48,453 bases of DNA, from assembly GCA_003284265.1 (NCBI GenBank), contig QBVV01000013.1, forward strand, positions 1-48,453. The letters are read 5' to 3'. The position numbers and the translations under genes are program-made. The number at the start of each line of letters is the position of its first letter. Position 1 is the first letter of the stretch. The notes below the pieces were generated by a model. The model worked only from the letters and a program-made list of their open reading frames with translations. It ran no database searches and was not told where the DNA came from. Of the stretch, positions 8,902-17,714 are shown in pieces. The DNA comes from SAR116 cluster bacterium AG-313-A07 (GTDB lineage: Bacteria; Pseudomonadota; Alphaproteobacteria; Thalassobaculales; Thalassobaculaceae).

Positions 8902-9446
8902 CAATCGAGCTCTTCTTTGACTCCCTCAGGTAACGAGACTTGAAAGGTGTTTAATGTCATAGAAATTAGAGTGTAATAGCCCAGAATACCGACTAGATCC
9001 ACTGTACCAATTTCCCCAAATTCTTTCACGGCCGCGGAGTAGGTCGTATCTCCCACACGATGATCATTATGTAATTGGGTGGCGAATTCATACACAATTT
9101 TCTCAGCACTGGAACTAAAATTAGGTACGCGTCTTTGTCTTATAGCCTCGACAATTTTTGGATCTAAACCCGCATCTAATCCAATTTTCTTATGGGCATA
9201 CCACTCATACTCGGCCCCCCAAAACCGCCCTGTCACGAGTATAGCCAGTTCACTCAAATGGGGAGGTAAAGAACTTTCATATCGGCAAAACTGCCCAAGC
9301 TTTTGTGCTTTATCAGCCAGGTCTGGACTGGTTAACCAGACCTTTAATGGCCCTTGCAACTTTCCCCTTGGGCCAGCTACAATATCTTCTCTGATAGATC
9401 TTTGTTCGGGCGTCATTTCTTCAACTGGTAAGTCCCTAATTCGCAT
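8901..9446 (-). CDS. Carboxymuconolactone decarboxylase-like (AhpD superfamily) protein
   Basis: This is a 181-residue all-helical protein of the CMD family. The helix LSELAILVTGRFWGAEYEWYAHKKIGLDAGLD is characteristic, with a Glu and His in the places used for catalysis in 4-carboxymuconolactone decarboxylases. The CxxC of peroxidase-type AhpD is absent, so a redox role is unlikely. The family acts in ring-cleavage pathways, but many members have no known substrate. ATG 9446 has AAGGA 8 bases upstream. The gene lies 12 bases after the GST gene and is the last of the minus-strand run. Confidence 0.83.
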   Translation of the reverse strand: MRIRDLPVEEMTPEQRSIREDIVAGPRGKLQGPLKVWLTSPDLADKAQKLGQFCRYESSLPPHLSELAILVTGRFWGAEYEWYAHKKIGLDAGLDPKIVEAIRQRRVPNFSSSAEKIVYEFATQLHNDHRVGDTTYSAAVKEFGEIGTVDLVGILGYYTLISMTLNTFQVSLPEGVKEELD

Positions 9447-9458
9447 TTTATAAATCCT

Positions 9459-10208
9459 TTAAATATCGACCGAAGGCGCCTTTTTTGCTAACCCATCATA
9501 CAATGAAAGCATACGCTCACGCCAATTATATATTGGATCAGACGATTCCAGCAATTGGAATGAACTCGTCACTCTTGCCCACATAAATGCACCAAATATG
9601 GCATAGTCTGAAAAGTTTGGGTTATCTCCACCTAAAAATGGCCCGATCTCGAGTGCTTTTCTTATTGGATAAAGTGTTTGTTTGAGAAGTATTCTTGTAT
9701 CCTTGCGGTCAGCAACCACGTCCTCAAGACTTCTGCCAAATCTTTTTTCCCGGGATTTTCGAAAATATTCGTGTTCAGACGGACTTATGACATCCAATAT
9801 ATCTCGAACAACGCATCTCGCAATTAATGGATGCAATTGGCTATCTACCCAGCTTGATATGAATTTCACCTGATTGAAATCGTTGTTTGCGCCAAAAAGT
9901 GAAGTCGAACTTTCGTAAGACTTTTCTATGTAGACAGCAATATCCCAACTATCAGAGATAATCATATCATCATCTTTGATTACAGGTACCAGTTCCTGGT
10001 TAGAAAATGCTAGCTTATGTTTTTCCGAAAAACCTACGCCTTCTACAATAGAGGAAGACTCAAGCCCCTTATGGGCTAGAGCCATTCTCACGCGCCATCC
10101 AAAAGGGCTAAAGCGTTTTCCATCTAAACCTTCTAAGTCAAAAAAATGTATGTTGATTGCTGAATCTCCTATAAGTTGGTTTAGGTTAAAGTAAGTAAAG
10201 TGTATCAA
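9459..10208 (-). CDS. Glutathione S-transferase family protein
   Basis: The N-terminal thioredoxin-like domain contains FSPFGWRVRMALAHKGLE, where the Ser is the likely glutathione-activating residue, and NQELVPVIKDDDMIISDSWDIAVYIE, with the cis-Pro and the Ser-Asp that bind the glutathione gamma-glutamyl group. The C-terminal helical domain follows. The start is uncertain. The frame opens at TTG 10208 without a ribosome site, whereas a clear AGGAG (10170-10166) is followed 8 bases later by ATC at 10157, giving INIHFFDLEG, which is where homologous proteins would begin. No ATG, GTG or other TTG is available there. It is cotranscribed with the CMD gene. The role is probably conjugation, isomerisation or dehalogenation of an aromatic-pathway intermediate. 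Confidence 0.83.
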   Translation of the reverse strand: MIHFTYFNLNQLIGDSAINIHFFDLEGLDGKRFSPFGWRVRMALAHKGLESSSIVEGVGFSEKHKLAFSNQELVPVIKDDDMIISDSWDIAVYIEKSYESSTSLFGANNDFNQVKFISSWVDSQLHPLIARCVVRDILDVISPSEHEYFRKSREKRFGRSLEDVVADRKDTRILLKQTLYPIRKALEIGPFLGGDNPNFSDYAIFGAFMWARVTSSFQLLESSDPIYNWRERMLSLYDGLAKKAPSVDI

Positions 10209-10290
10209 AATAATACATCAGTAGTTAAACTCTTCGATAGTTATTGCAAATTTATTTTTAGAATTGAAGTTTAATGATATTTGCCATCAA

Positions 10291-10322
10291 TGACCTATCA
10301 TACTCTGACCGAAGCGTGGTCA
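10291..10322. repeat. TGACC repeat cluster in the GST/MFS divergent promoter region
   Basis: TGACC occurs at 10291 and 10306 as a direct repeat of 15-base period. The second copy forms an inverted repeat with GGTCA at 10318-10322 across 7 bases. The position, between two divergent genes of the catabolic island, suits a regulator binding site, but five-base arms are short and could be chance. Confidence 0.3.
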
Positions 10323-10357
10323 ATCTAACGTTCTTGTAACAGGGCGTTTTAACTGGC

Positions 10358-11596
10358 GTGCTTAATCGGTTAAAACTATCGATGTTTGAACCGTTTTCGG
10401 TTAGGAGTTTTAGATTTCAATGGCCAGCTGACTTAATGGCGTCATGGGCTTTTGAAATGGAAACTATAATCCTTGGTTGGTATGTTCTCACCATAACAGA
10501 TTCTGTTCTAGTATTAACCATCTTTGCCTCTATGCAATGGCTAGGGACACTCATCGCCCCGTATCTAGGGGTTTTAGGCGATCGGTGGGGGAGGCGCACC
10601 ATGCTTTGTTTGTTGCGTGGATCTTATCTTACAACCTCTATTATTACCATGTCGCTCGCTTTAACAGATAATCTGAATGCTTCTGTAATTCTTGCGATAA
10701 GTCTCTTGATTGGCCTTGTTCGTCCTTCAGACCTTGTGATGCGTAACGGATTGATCGGTGATACTATGCTTGGGAATGTTCTAATGAAGGCAATGGGCGT
10801 CTCAAGGACAACAATGGACTCGGCCAGGATCGCTGGAGCGTTGCTGGGTGCGGGCTTATTATCAACACTAGGAATCGGCTATGCCTATGTAGCAGTAACG
10901 TTATTCTATGCTATCAGTCTCCTGTTGACGTTTGGTGTATTGTCCGTGAAGACGCAAACAGGTCTTAACAATAATACCATTAATCGATCACCCCTTACGG
11001 ATCTAAAAGACGGTCTTCAATATGTTTGGAAAACCCCCACCCTTTTAGCGGCTATGTGGTTTGCTTTTCTGGTTAATTTAACGGTCTTTCCAGTTAGCCA
11101 CGGGATCTTACCTTTCGTAGCTAAGGAAATTTATCATATTGATGAGAATGGTTTAAGTCACTTAGTCGCTTCTTATGCTACAGGAGCTCTTTTGGGTTCA
11201 ATCATGATGGCCTTGCTGCCAATTCGATCCTATCCTGCTCGTTTTATGGTTTGTAATATTTTTCTTATGCATATTGTAATATTGTTTTTAGGACAGATTG
11301 ATGCAAAGTTTTCCGGTCAAGTAATATTGGCTACTGCAGGTTTCGTCCAAAGTCTTGCCATGATATCTATGGCCGTGACTTTGTTGAATATAGCGGATGA
11401 AAAATTTCGGGGTTTAGTAATGGGCGTTAGAATGCTTGCTGTTTATGGTTTGCCAGTTGGATTGATTGGTTCAGGGCTGCTTATAGAATGGTTTGGTTAT
11501 TCAAATACAGTAACTCTCTATGGAGTTGGAGGTCTTATTATTAGCTGTGTTATTGCTTTTAAATGGAGGCAACAGCTGTGGTGGAGTTCAATGTAA
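10358..11596 (+). CDS. MFS transporter (12-TM)
   Basis: This is a 412-residue carrier with about 12 hydrophobic helices. Motif A is clear after helix 2 (GVLGDRWGRRTMLCLLRG). The early segment FRFQWPADLMASWAFEMETIILGWYVL is typical of the MFS_3/enterobactin-exporter-like group. The start may be GTG 10358 or ATG 10382, and neither has a strong ribosome site. It is the only plus-strand gene within the catabolic island and is divergent from the GST gene, so uptake or efflux of a pathway compound is inferred. Confidence 0.86.
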   Translation: MLNRLKLSMFEPFSVRSFRFQWPADLMASWAFEMETIILGWYVLTITDSVLVLTIFASMQWLGTLIAPYLGVLGDRWGRRTMLCLLRGSYLTTSIITMSLALTDNLNASVILAISLLIGLVRPSDLVMRNGLIGDTMLGNVLMKAMGVSRTTMDSARIAGALLGAGLLSTLGIGYAYVAVTLFYAISLLLTFGVLSVKTQTGLNNNTINRSPLTDLKDGLQYVWKTPTLLAAMWFAFLVNLTVFPVSHGILPFVAKEIYHIDENGLSHLVASYATGALLGSIMMALLPIRSYPARFMVCNIFLMHIVILFLGQIDAKFSGQVILATAGFVQSLAMISMAVTLLNIADEKFRGLVMGVRMLAVYGLPVGLIGSGLLIEWFGYSNTVTLYGVGGLIISCVIAFKWRQQLWWSSM

Positions 11597-11639
11597 AAAT
11601 TTTTCCATGAAAAAGTAGAATGTGGCCTTGATCACGTAA

Positions 11640-13226
11640 TCAACTTAGAAGGCTGCTAAACTTTGTTATGACTTGTTTATAATTGTATTGGTCAAAACTT
11701 GCAGCGACATACCTATCAGGTCGTATTAAAATAACTTGGTCCCTATGTGACCGTAGTTGTTTCACAGTGGGGTCCAATTTTGACTGTAAGCGTATTACGT
11801 TATCTGCTGTGGCGGTTAACCTTTCGCCAATAGCAACTATCTTGCAAGATAGTTCAGGCCATAATTGGTGTTTAATTTGTTGTAGGAATTCAAGTATACT
11901 CTCGTCTTGGACAATAAGCGTAAACCCATGTCCGAGTATTTCATCTAGCTTTACATGTGTCCCATTCAAATATTTTACCGGGATCTGAGGTAGCATTTGT
12001 CCTACTAAAGATCCTGTGAACTCTTGATTATCCAAATTAACGAATATCCCATCGGTATATCGTGGTGGGGGCTTGAATTTCATGTGAGTAATAAACTCCC
12101 TTGCAGCGGGAAACCGGTCCATCCATTTCACAAGGCTAGTTCTGAAAGTGATATCTGAATGATCCTGTGGCATTACGATATCTCCCATGGCAACTGCTAG
12201 TTGGATCATTGCCCAACATGGCCCTCTTCTTTCTGTTTCGTAGCTCTGCAGTATAGACGGGCTACTTTTACCTTTGCAGACCAGAAATAGCTTCCACGAT
12301 AAATTGTGTGCATCTCTCAAACCTGCATTCATACCTTGTCCAGCGAACGGTGGCGTTACATGGGCTGCGTCACCTAAAAGGAATGCACGGTTCGCTTGCC
12401 AGGCATCGGCAATCTTTGCCTCAAAGGTATATATGGCTACTCTTATGATATCGTCTGGCGCAATGTCCCGTATTGGTTTCAAACGAGCTTGTATGTTTGG
12501 GATATGCAGTAAATCAGTGCTGGTTTCTTGTTTTAAAGCTCGGAACTCATATCTTCGGCCTCCATTTGGTGCTGGGATGCTTACGTAGGGCTGCTTGCTA
12601 CTGCAAAAAAACTTAGATACGGGCTCGGTATCTGGGTCATTTATAGTATCAATAATTAACCAATCCTCGGGATAGCTATCACCTACCATTTTTATGCCAA
12701 GTATTTTTCGAACAGTGCTTCTTGCCCCATCCGATCCAATAAGATAGCTAGCAATTACCGTAAATGGTCTCTTGTTGGGTCCTAAAATTGTCAGGTCGAC
12801 TTTGTTTATATCTTGTTTAAAAGATATTAATTCGAAGCCGTATCCAATTTTCACATTATCAAACCGACTAAGCCCATCAAGGAGGATTTTTTCAAATTCG
12901 GGTTGAAATATTTGAGTACGTCTTGGAAAACCAAACTCTATTGGGCCGGGACCAACTTCTGCAAATGGTTCTCCATTTTCACCGTAATATCGAGAACCGC
13001 GACTGGGTAAAGCGTCTGGGAGATATACGTCGCTTAGTCCAACAGCTTGCAGTGTCCGGCAGCCCTCGTCATCTAAAGTGATAGCTCTAGGTAAATTATA
13101 CGGTTGGTTATTTCTTTCTATTAATAATACCTTTAAACCGTAGAGACCTAATAAATTTGCTGTCATCAAACCAACAGGGCCTGCTCCTATTATGACAACG
13201 TCGTTTTTAGTGGGTATATCAATCAA
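11640..13226 (-). CDS. FAD-dependent aromatic hydroxylase (MhpA/PHBH-type)
   Basis: This is a group A flavoprotein monooxygenase of 528 residues. The Rossmann motif [21 protein letters not shown] is at 10-30, the DG fingerprint YLIGSDGARSTVR at about 160, and the GD motif LLGDAAHVTPPFAGQGMNAGLRDAHN at about 285-310. The best fit is the 3-(3-hydroxyphenyl)propionate hydroxylase class, which includes a C-terminal thioredoxin-like region. The likely reaction is NAD(P)H-dependent ring hydroxylation. TTG 13226 is supported by AGGA 7 bases upstream. It follows the isomerase-like gene by only 9 bases. The phenolic substrate cannot be told from sequence. Confidence 0.88.
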   Translation of the reverse strand: MIDIPTKNDVVIIGAGPVGLMTANLLGLYGLKVLLIERNNQPYNLPRAITLDDEGCRTLQAVGLSDVYLPDALPSRGSRYYGENGEPFAEVGPGPIEFGFPRRTQIFQPEFEKILLDGLSRFDNVKIGYGFELISFKQDINKVDLTILGPNKRPFTVIASYLIGSDGARSTVRKILGIKMVGDSYPEDWLIIDTINDPDTEPVSKFFCSSKQPYVSIPAPNGGRRYEFRALKQETSTDLLHIPNIQARLKPIRDIAPDDIIRVAIYTFEAKIADAWQANRAFLLGDAAHVTPPFAGQGMNAGLRDAHNLSWKLFLVCKGKSSPSILQSYETERRGPCWAMIQLAVAMGDIVMPQDHSDITFRTSLVKWMDRFPAAREFITHMKFKPPPRYTDGIFVNLDNQEFTGSLVGQMLPQIPVKYLNGTHVKLDEILGHGFTLIVQDESILEFLQQIKHQLWPELSCKIVAIGERLTATADNVIRLQSKLDPTVKQLRSHRDQVILIRPDRYVAASFDQYNYKQVITKFSSLLS

Positions 13227-13235
13227 GTAATGTTC

Positions 13236-13859
13236 CTATTTTTTTGTATCATATTGAAATGGCTTGTTGAGTGCCCTTTCTATTAATTCCAGTCTATCTT
13301 GGCCGTAAAACATATCTCCATCAACGATATATGTAGGGGAGCCAAATATGGAACGTTCTATCGCCTCAACCGTATTCGCCTTGAAAGTTTGCAAGATATC
13401 CTCGGTTTCACTTAAAGCTAACAAAGGCATGGGATCGATATCTATGGAATTTGCTATTGTCGTAAGTGTTTTTTTATCTGCTAGATCAGCATCATAGAGC
13501 CAATGAAATTTCATCATAGCATGTGCTAGTGCATCAATTTCAAGGCCAAGTTTAATCCCAGCTATTATCATTGTACTCGATGGAACGAGAGAGTTGAAAT
13601 GGTGTGTGGGTAAGAATGTTTTTATTGGAACTTCTCTATATTCAGACCAGCGCTCTATTTCTCTTCGGAAAAAATAATCTAGATGTGCTTCAGTACGATC
13701 GCCTATTTTTGTTGAGCCTATCCCTGTAATAGCTTCAGGCAAATTATAGGGTTTATGAATAATTATATGGTCGGTGCCGGAGATAATTTTACTAAAGGTT
13801 GATGATCCTAAATAAGCATAAACTGAGTGTGTTGCGTAAAAATATTCAATTACAGCCAT
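13236..13859 (-). CDS. 2-hydroxychromene-2-carboxylate isomerase-like (DsbA/kappa-GST fold)
   Basis: This 207-residue protein has the DsbA-like fold without a CxxC: the N-terminal strand is followed by ATHSVYAYLGSS, where Ser replaces the redox cysteines, as in HCCA isomerases. The cis-Pro segment IFGSPTYIVDGDMFYGQDRLELIERAL is near the C-terminus. HCCA isomerase uses glutathione in naphthalene-type catabolism, but many relatives act elsewhere. ATG 13859 has AGGA 8 bases upstream. It lies directly before the hydroxylase gene in an obvious operon. Confidence 0.85.
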   Translation of the reverse strand: MAVIEYFYATHSVYAYLGSSTFSKIISGTDHIIIHKPYNLPEAITGIGSTKIGDRTEAHLDYFFRREIERWSEYREVPIKTFLPTHHFNSLVPSSTMIIAGIKLGLEIDALAHAMMKFHWLYDADLADKKTLTTIANSIDIDPMPLLALSETEDILQTFKANTVEAIERSIFGSPTYIVDGDMFYGQDRLELIERALNKPFQYDTKK

Positions 13860-13986
13860 AATTTATATCCTGGAGCCTATAAAGGTGGTGTTAGTTTTTA
13901 AATGATGGGATATCGGGTTTTTAATACATCAACAAGACTAGACGTTTCAGGTTATAACATTAATTTGGCGACGGTGTGCTACTTGT

Positions 13987-14283
13987 TCAAACTACACCTT
14001 CAACAACCATCAACGAACCATTCGAACCTGCCTGCCTTAATTTGATAAGTTGCGTATATTCGTTGGAGTGGTACCATTCAATCGCTTTTTCGTAACTATC
14101 AAACCTTATTATGACTGTTCGATTTCCCAATAGAATATCTCCCTCCAGAGGCTCCTGTTTGCCTCCTCTTGCTAAATACTGCCCGCCAAAACTTTCGGTC
14201 ACAGACGGAACTTGCAACCTATATTTCTCAAATGCTGCCTCATCGGTCACTTCGACATGCGCAATAACATAACCATATGACAT
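13987..14283 (-). CDS. DUF1330 family protein (ferredoxin-like fold)
   Basis: This is a 98-residue small alpha/beta barrel protein of the DUF1330 family (dimeric alpha-beta barrel). The features are YVIAHVEVTDEAAFEKYR, GGQYLARGGKQEPLEG, and RTVIIRFDSYEKAIEWYHSNEY. The function is unknown; related small barrels act as monooxygenases or isomerases. AAGGA stands 8 bases before ATG 14283. It is the first gene of the minus-strand run and is 127 bases ahead of the isomerase gene, so it may share the promoter that lies in the 14284-14529 spacer. Confidence 0.85.
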   Translation of the reverse strand: MSYGYVIAHVEVTDEAAFEKYRLQVPSVTESFGGQYLARGGKQEPLEGDILLGNRTVIIRFDSYEKAIEWYHSNEYTQLIKLRQAGSNGSLMVVEGVV

Positions 14284-14329
14284 ATTAATAGTTCCTTTCT
14301 AAATAAAATTAATACTTTGAATGGTCCTG

Positions 14330-14398
14330 ATTTGATAAAACATATCTCAATTATGAGACATCTAATACACTTTCATGTTAAAGGGTCTTTTATCAAAT
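14330..14398. repeat. Long-range 11-bp inverted repeat in the DUF1330/nadE divergent spacer
   Basis: ATTTGATAAAA (14330-14340) is exactly complementary to TTTTATCAAAT (14388-14398), 58 bases centre to centre. A smaller repeat, TCTCA-4-TGAGA (14345-14358), lies between them. These are candidate operator sites for the catabolic operon starting at 14283, or arms of a long hairpin in its leader. No factor can be named. Confidence 0.5.
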
Positions 14399-14529
14399 AA
14401 TTACGTCAAACAACCTTTTCCTATGGGTGGATCCTCTATAATATTAAATGGCCTGTGTATAAGGTTTTTGAAAACGAATATGATAGAAATTTTAGTTTCT
14501 TTTTTGAAAAACTAGCGAGATCAACTTTG

Positions 14530-16209
14530 ATGACTGATAGACTCACTATTGCACTAGCGCAGCTTAATCCGATTGTTGGGAAAATAGATTTTAATCTCAA
14601 TAGATTACGTGAAGTTCGAGCTAGAGCTGCAAAAGCTGGCGCGGATTTAGTCGTTACGTCCGAATTATATAGTTGTGGTTATCCGCCAGAAGATCTTGTT
14701 CGGAAACCATTATTTATATCGGAAATTACTGCGGCCATAGAAGCTTTAGCGCAAGAGACGGGGGATGGAGGGCCGGCTCTCCTAGTAGGTGCTCCATGGG
14801 TTGAAGAGGATCGTCTTCATAATTCTCAGGTATTATTAGATCAAGGCCAGATCATTGCTGCACGACATAAATATGACTTGCCTAATTATGGGGTCTTTGA
14901 TGAAAAACGTATATTTGACCCCGGTCCGCTACCCGGACCAATTAATTTTCGGGATGTACGCATCGGTGTCCCGATCTGTGAGGACATCTGGACTCCTGAT
15001 GTTGTCGAGTGTATAGCCGAAACTGGAGGCGAAATCCTTCTGGTTCCTAACGGATCTCCTTTTGAAACGGGGAAATCCGATATGCGTATTCACCATGCTG
15101 TCGCTAGAGTTGTCGAATCAGGGTTGCCGCTTGTTTATCTCAATCAAATTGGTGGTCAAGACGAACTTGTATTTGACGGCGGCTCTTTTGTTATGAACCC
15201 AGATAGAAATTTAGCATGGCAGTTACCGGCCTGGCGAGAGGATCTGGCGATAACACATTGGCGTCGTTCTGGTAATACTTGGAACTGCCAGCTTGGTAAA
15301 ACGTGTAATATTGAGAAAGATCTTGCGGCGACATATCAAGCTATGACCGTTGGCTTAAGGGATTATGTAAATAAAAATGGGTTTCCTGGTGTAATTCTTG
15401 GAATGTCTGGTGGAATAGACTCCGCGATAAGTGCTGCCGTTGCTGTTGATGCTCTGGGAGCAGAGCGTGTCCATTGTGTAATGATGCCGTCTCCTTACAC
15501 AAGTCAAGAAAGCCTAGATGATGCCGCGTCGGCATCTGAGATGCTTGGTGTAAAGTTAGATACAGTCTCTATAGCACCAGCAATGGAAGCTTTTGATAAA
15601 ATGTTAGAGCAGCAGTTTAAAGGTTTAGAAAGCGGAATTACTGAGGAAAATATTCAATCGCGCTCGCGAGGGCTTACTTTAATGGCTCTTTCGAACAAGA
15701 TGGGTTCCATGGTCCTTTCTACAGGGAATAAGTCGGAAATGTCGGTGGGGTATGCAACACTTTATGGAGATATGTGTGGGGGATATTCTGTTTTGAAAGA
15801 TGTTTATAAGATGACGGTTTTTGAGCTTTCACAATGGCGAAATAAAAATAAACCGGAGGGTGCTTTAGGTCCTTCTGGATCGGTAATGCCATATCGAATC
15901 ATCACCAAACCCCCCTCAGCCGAGCTTAAGCCAGATCAGGTTGACCAAGATACACTGCCTCCTTACGAGGCTCTTGATGCAATTTTGAGAGGTTTGATAG
16001 ACGAAGAAGCCACAGTAGAAGAAATTGCCGAAAGGGGTTACCAGTTTGATACGGTGATGAGGATATGGAAAATGCTTGATCGTTCAGAGTATAAAAGACG
16101 ACAGGCGCCCCCCGGTGTTAAAATTGGTCATAAGGCTTTTGGTCGAGACAGACGATACCCTATCACAAATGCTTTCGAGACAGCATATAGACCGAAGCAG
16201 GGACGTTGA
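14530..16209 (+). CDS. nadE: Glutamine-dependent NAD+ synthetase
   Basis: This enzyme catalyses the last step of NAD synthesis, amidating nicotinic acid adenine dinucleotide with ammonia from glutamine. The N-terminal nitrilase domain shows the triad Glu (VVTSELYSCGYPPEDL), Lys (ARHKYDLPNYGVFDEKRIF) and Cys (VPICEDIWTPDV). The C-terminal synthetase domain shows the P-loop ILGMSGGIDSAISAAVAVDALG and STGNKSEMSVGYATLYGDMCGGYSVLKDVYK. The product from ATG 14530 is 559 residues, the size of bacterial two-domain NadE. The frame is open back to GTG 14455, but MTDRLTIALAQLNP is the family's normal start. It is 33 bases before cysS. Confidence 0.95.
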   Translation: MTDRLTIALAQLNPIVGKIDFNLNRLREVRARAAKAGADLVVTSELYSCGYPPEDLVRKPLFISEITAAIEALAQETGDGGPALLVGAPWVEEDRLHNSQVLLDQGQIIAARHKYDLPNYGVFDEKRIFDPGPLPGPINFRDVRIGVPICEDIWTPDVVECIAETGGEILLVPNGSPFETGKSDMRIHHAVARVVESGLPLVYLNQIGGQDELVFDGGSFVMNPDRNLAWQLPAWREDLAITHWRRSGNTWNCQLGKTCNIEKDLAATYQAMTVGLRDYVNKNGFPGVILGMSGGIDSAISAAVAVDALGAERVHCVMMPSPYTSQESLDDAASASEMLGVKLDTVSIAPAMEAFDKMLEQQFKGLESGITEENIQSRSRGLTLMALSNKMGSMVLSTGNKSEMSVGYATLYGDMCGGYSVLKDVYKMTVFELSQWRNKNKPEGALGPSGSVMPYRIITKPPSAELKPDQVDQDTLPPYEALDAILRGLIDEEATVEEIAERGYQFDTVMRIWKMLDRSEYKRRQAPPGVKIGHKAFGRDRRYPITNAFETAYRPKQGR

Positions 16210-16242
16210 ATAATTGTTACGATAGATTTAAATGAGGCTGTA

Positions 16243-17625
16243 ATGTCTAAGTTAGTCTTTTATGACACACTTAAACGACAAAAGGTCCCTTTTGTCCCAT
16301 TAAACCCAGGTAATGTGAGACTTTATGTCTGCGGTCCGACAGTTTACGATTATGCTCATATAGGTAATGCCCGTCCCGTCGTTGTGTTTGATGTTCTATA
16401 CCGACTTCTGAAGCATATCTATCCCACAGTGACATATGTTAGAAACATTACCGACGTTGATGACAAGATAAATACCAGAGCATTGGAATCAGGGCGATCA
16501 ATTAGAGACATCACGGACGAAACTAGCCAAGTATTTCAGGAGGATATGCGAGCAGTTGGAGCCCTTTCTCCCGATTATGAGCCTCGAGCAACCGAACACA
16601 TTCCGTCAATGATTGAGATGATAGGGATACTTATAGAAAAAGGACATGCCTATGCTGCCGAAGGACATGTACTTTTCAGCGTACCTTCAATGGCCGATTA
16701 CGGAGAGTTATCTGGACGTAACAGGGAACAACAAATTGATGGAGCTAGGGTTGAGGTCGCTCCATACAAACGCGATGCCGCAGATTTTGTCCTTTGGAAA
16801 CCCTCCGGGAGTGAAGCGCCAGGTTGGGAAAGTCCTTGGGGGTATGGAAGACCGGGCTGGCATATAGAGTGTTCTGCGATGAGTCATATGTACTTGGGAG
16901 AAACTTTCGATATTCATGCAGGTGGGATTGATTTAGTTTTTCCACATCATGAAAACGAAATAGCTCAGACCCGCTGCTGTTTTGGAACGTCAAGCATGGC
17001 TAATGTCTGGATGCATAATGGATATGTTTCTGTAAACGGGGAGAAAATGTCGAAATCCCTTGGTAATTTTTATACAGTTAATGATCTATTATCTGAATGG
17101 CCTGGGGAAGTAATACGGTATGCACTTTTGGCGGGACATTATAGAGCTCCTTTGGATTACTCAAAAAGGGGCTTGTCGGATGCCCGTACTGCTTTGGACC
17201 GCTTATATCAATCTTTGCGAAGTACTGAGCAATCTAGTTGGGAAAATATTAGTCCCTCAACCCAAATCTTGGATGCTTTAGCTGATGATCTCAATACTCC
17301 ATTAGCGCTATCTAAGCTGCATGAAATAGCTAGAAATTTAAACAAAGTTCGCAGTGCCGATGAAATCTCGAAGCTCAAAAGTGAGCTAGTTTCGTCTGCC
17401 CGTTTTTTGGGTTTCTTGCAGCAGGAACCTGACAAATGGTTTAAAGAAAGTGTGTCCATTAATTCAAACTGGTCGAATGAGCGAATAGAAAAGTCTATAG
17501 CGGACCGTGAAGAAGCTAGGCTTAATAAAGATTTCAAAGAGGCGGATCGAATTAGGAATGAACTCCAATCCAATGGCATAACTCTGGAGGATGGTCCTGG
17601 TGGAACCAAATGGAGACATAACTAA
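16243..17625 (+). CDS. cysS: Cysteinyl-tRNA synthetase
   Basis: This class I synthetase charges tRNA-Cys. At 460 residues it matches the bacterial enzyme. The HIGH motif appears as YDYAHIGNARP near residue 38, and KMSKSLGNF near 268. The zinc site is built from Cys in VCGPTVYD, Cys in HIECSAM and His and Glu in FPHHENEIAQ. The C-terminal DALR-type helical region is present (LDALADDLNTPLAL). It follows nadE closely and probably shares a transcript. Confidence 0.97.
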   Translation: MSKLVFYDTLKRQKVPFVPLNPGNVRLYVCGPTVYDYAHIGNARPVVVFDVLYRLLKHIYPTVTYVRNITDVDDKINTRALESGRSIRDITDETSQVFQEDMRAVGALSPDYEPRATEHIPSMIEMIGILIEKGHAYAAEGHVLFSVPSMADYGELSGRNREQQIDGARVEVAPYKRDAADFVLWKPSGSEAPGWESPWGYGRPGWHIECSAMSHMYLGETFDIHAGGIDLVFPHHENEIAQTRCCFGTSSMANVWMHNGYVSVNGEKMSKSLGNFYTVNDLLSEWPGEVIRYALLAGHYRAPLDYSKRGLSDARTALDRLYQSLRSTEQSSWENISPSTQILDALADDLNTPLALSKLHEIARNLNKVRSADEISKLKSELVSSARFLGFLQQEPDKWFKESVSINSNWSNERIEKSIADREEARLNKDFKEADRIRNELQSNGITLEDGPGGTKWRHN

Positions 17626-17714
17626 CGGTACACCCGTCGTTACGAAAATCACTCAAGCCCTATTGAGGTTAGTAAGTAGGATGATGGCTATCGTAACCAG
17701 GATTGGACAATATA

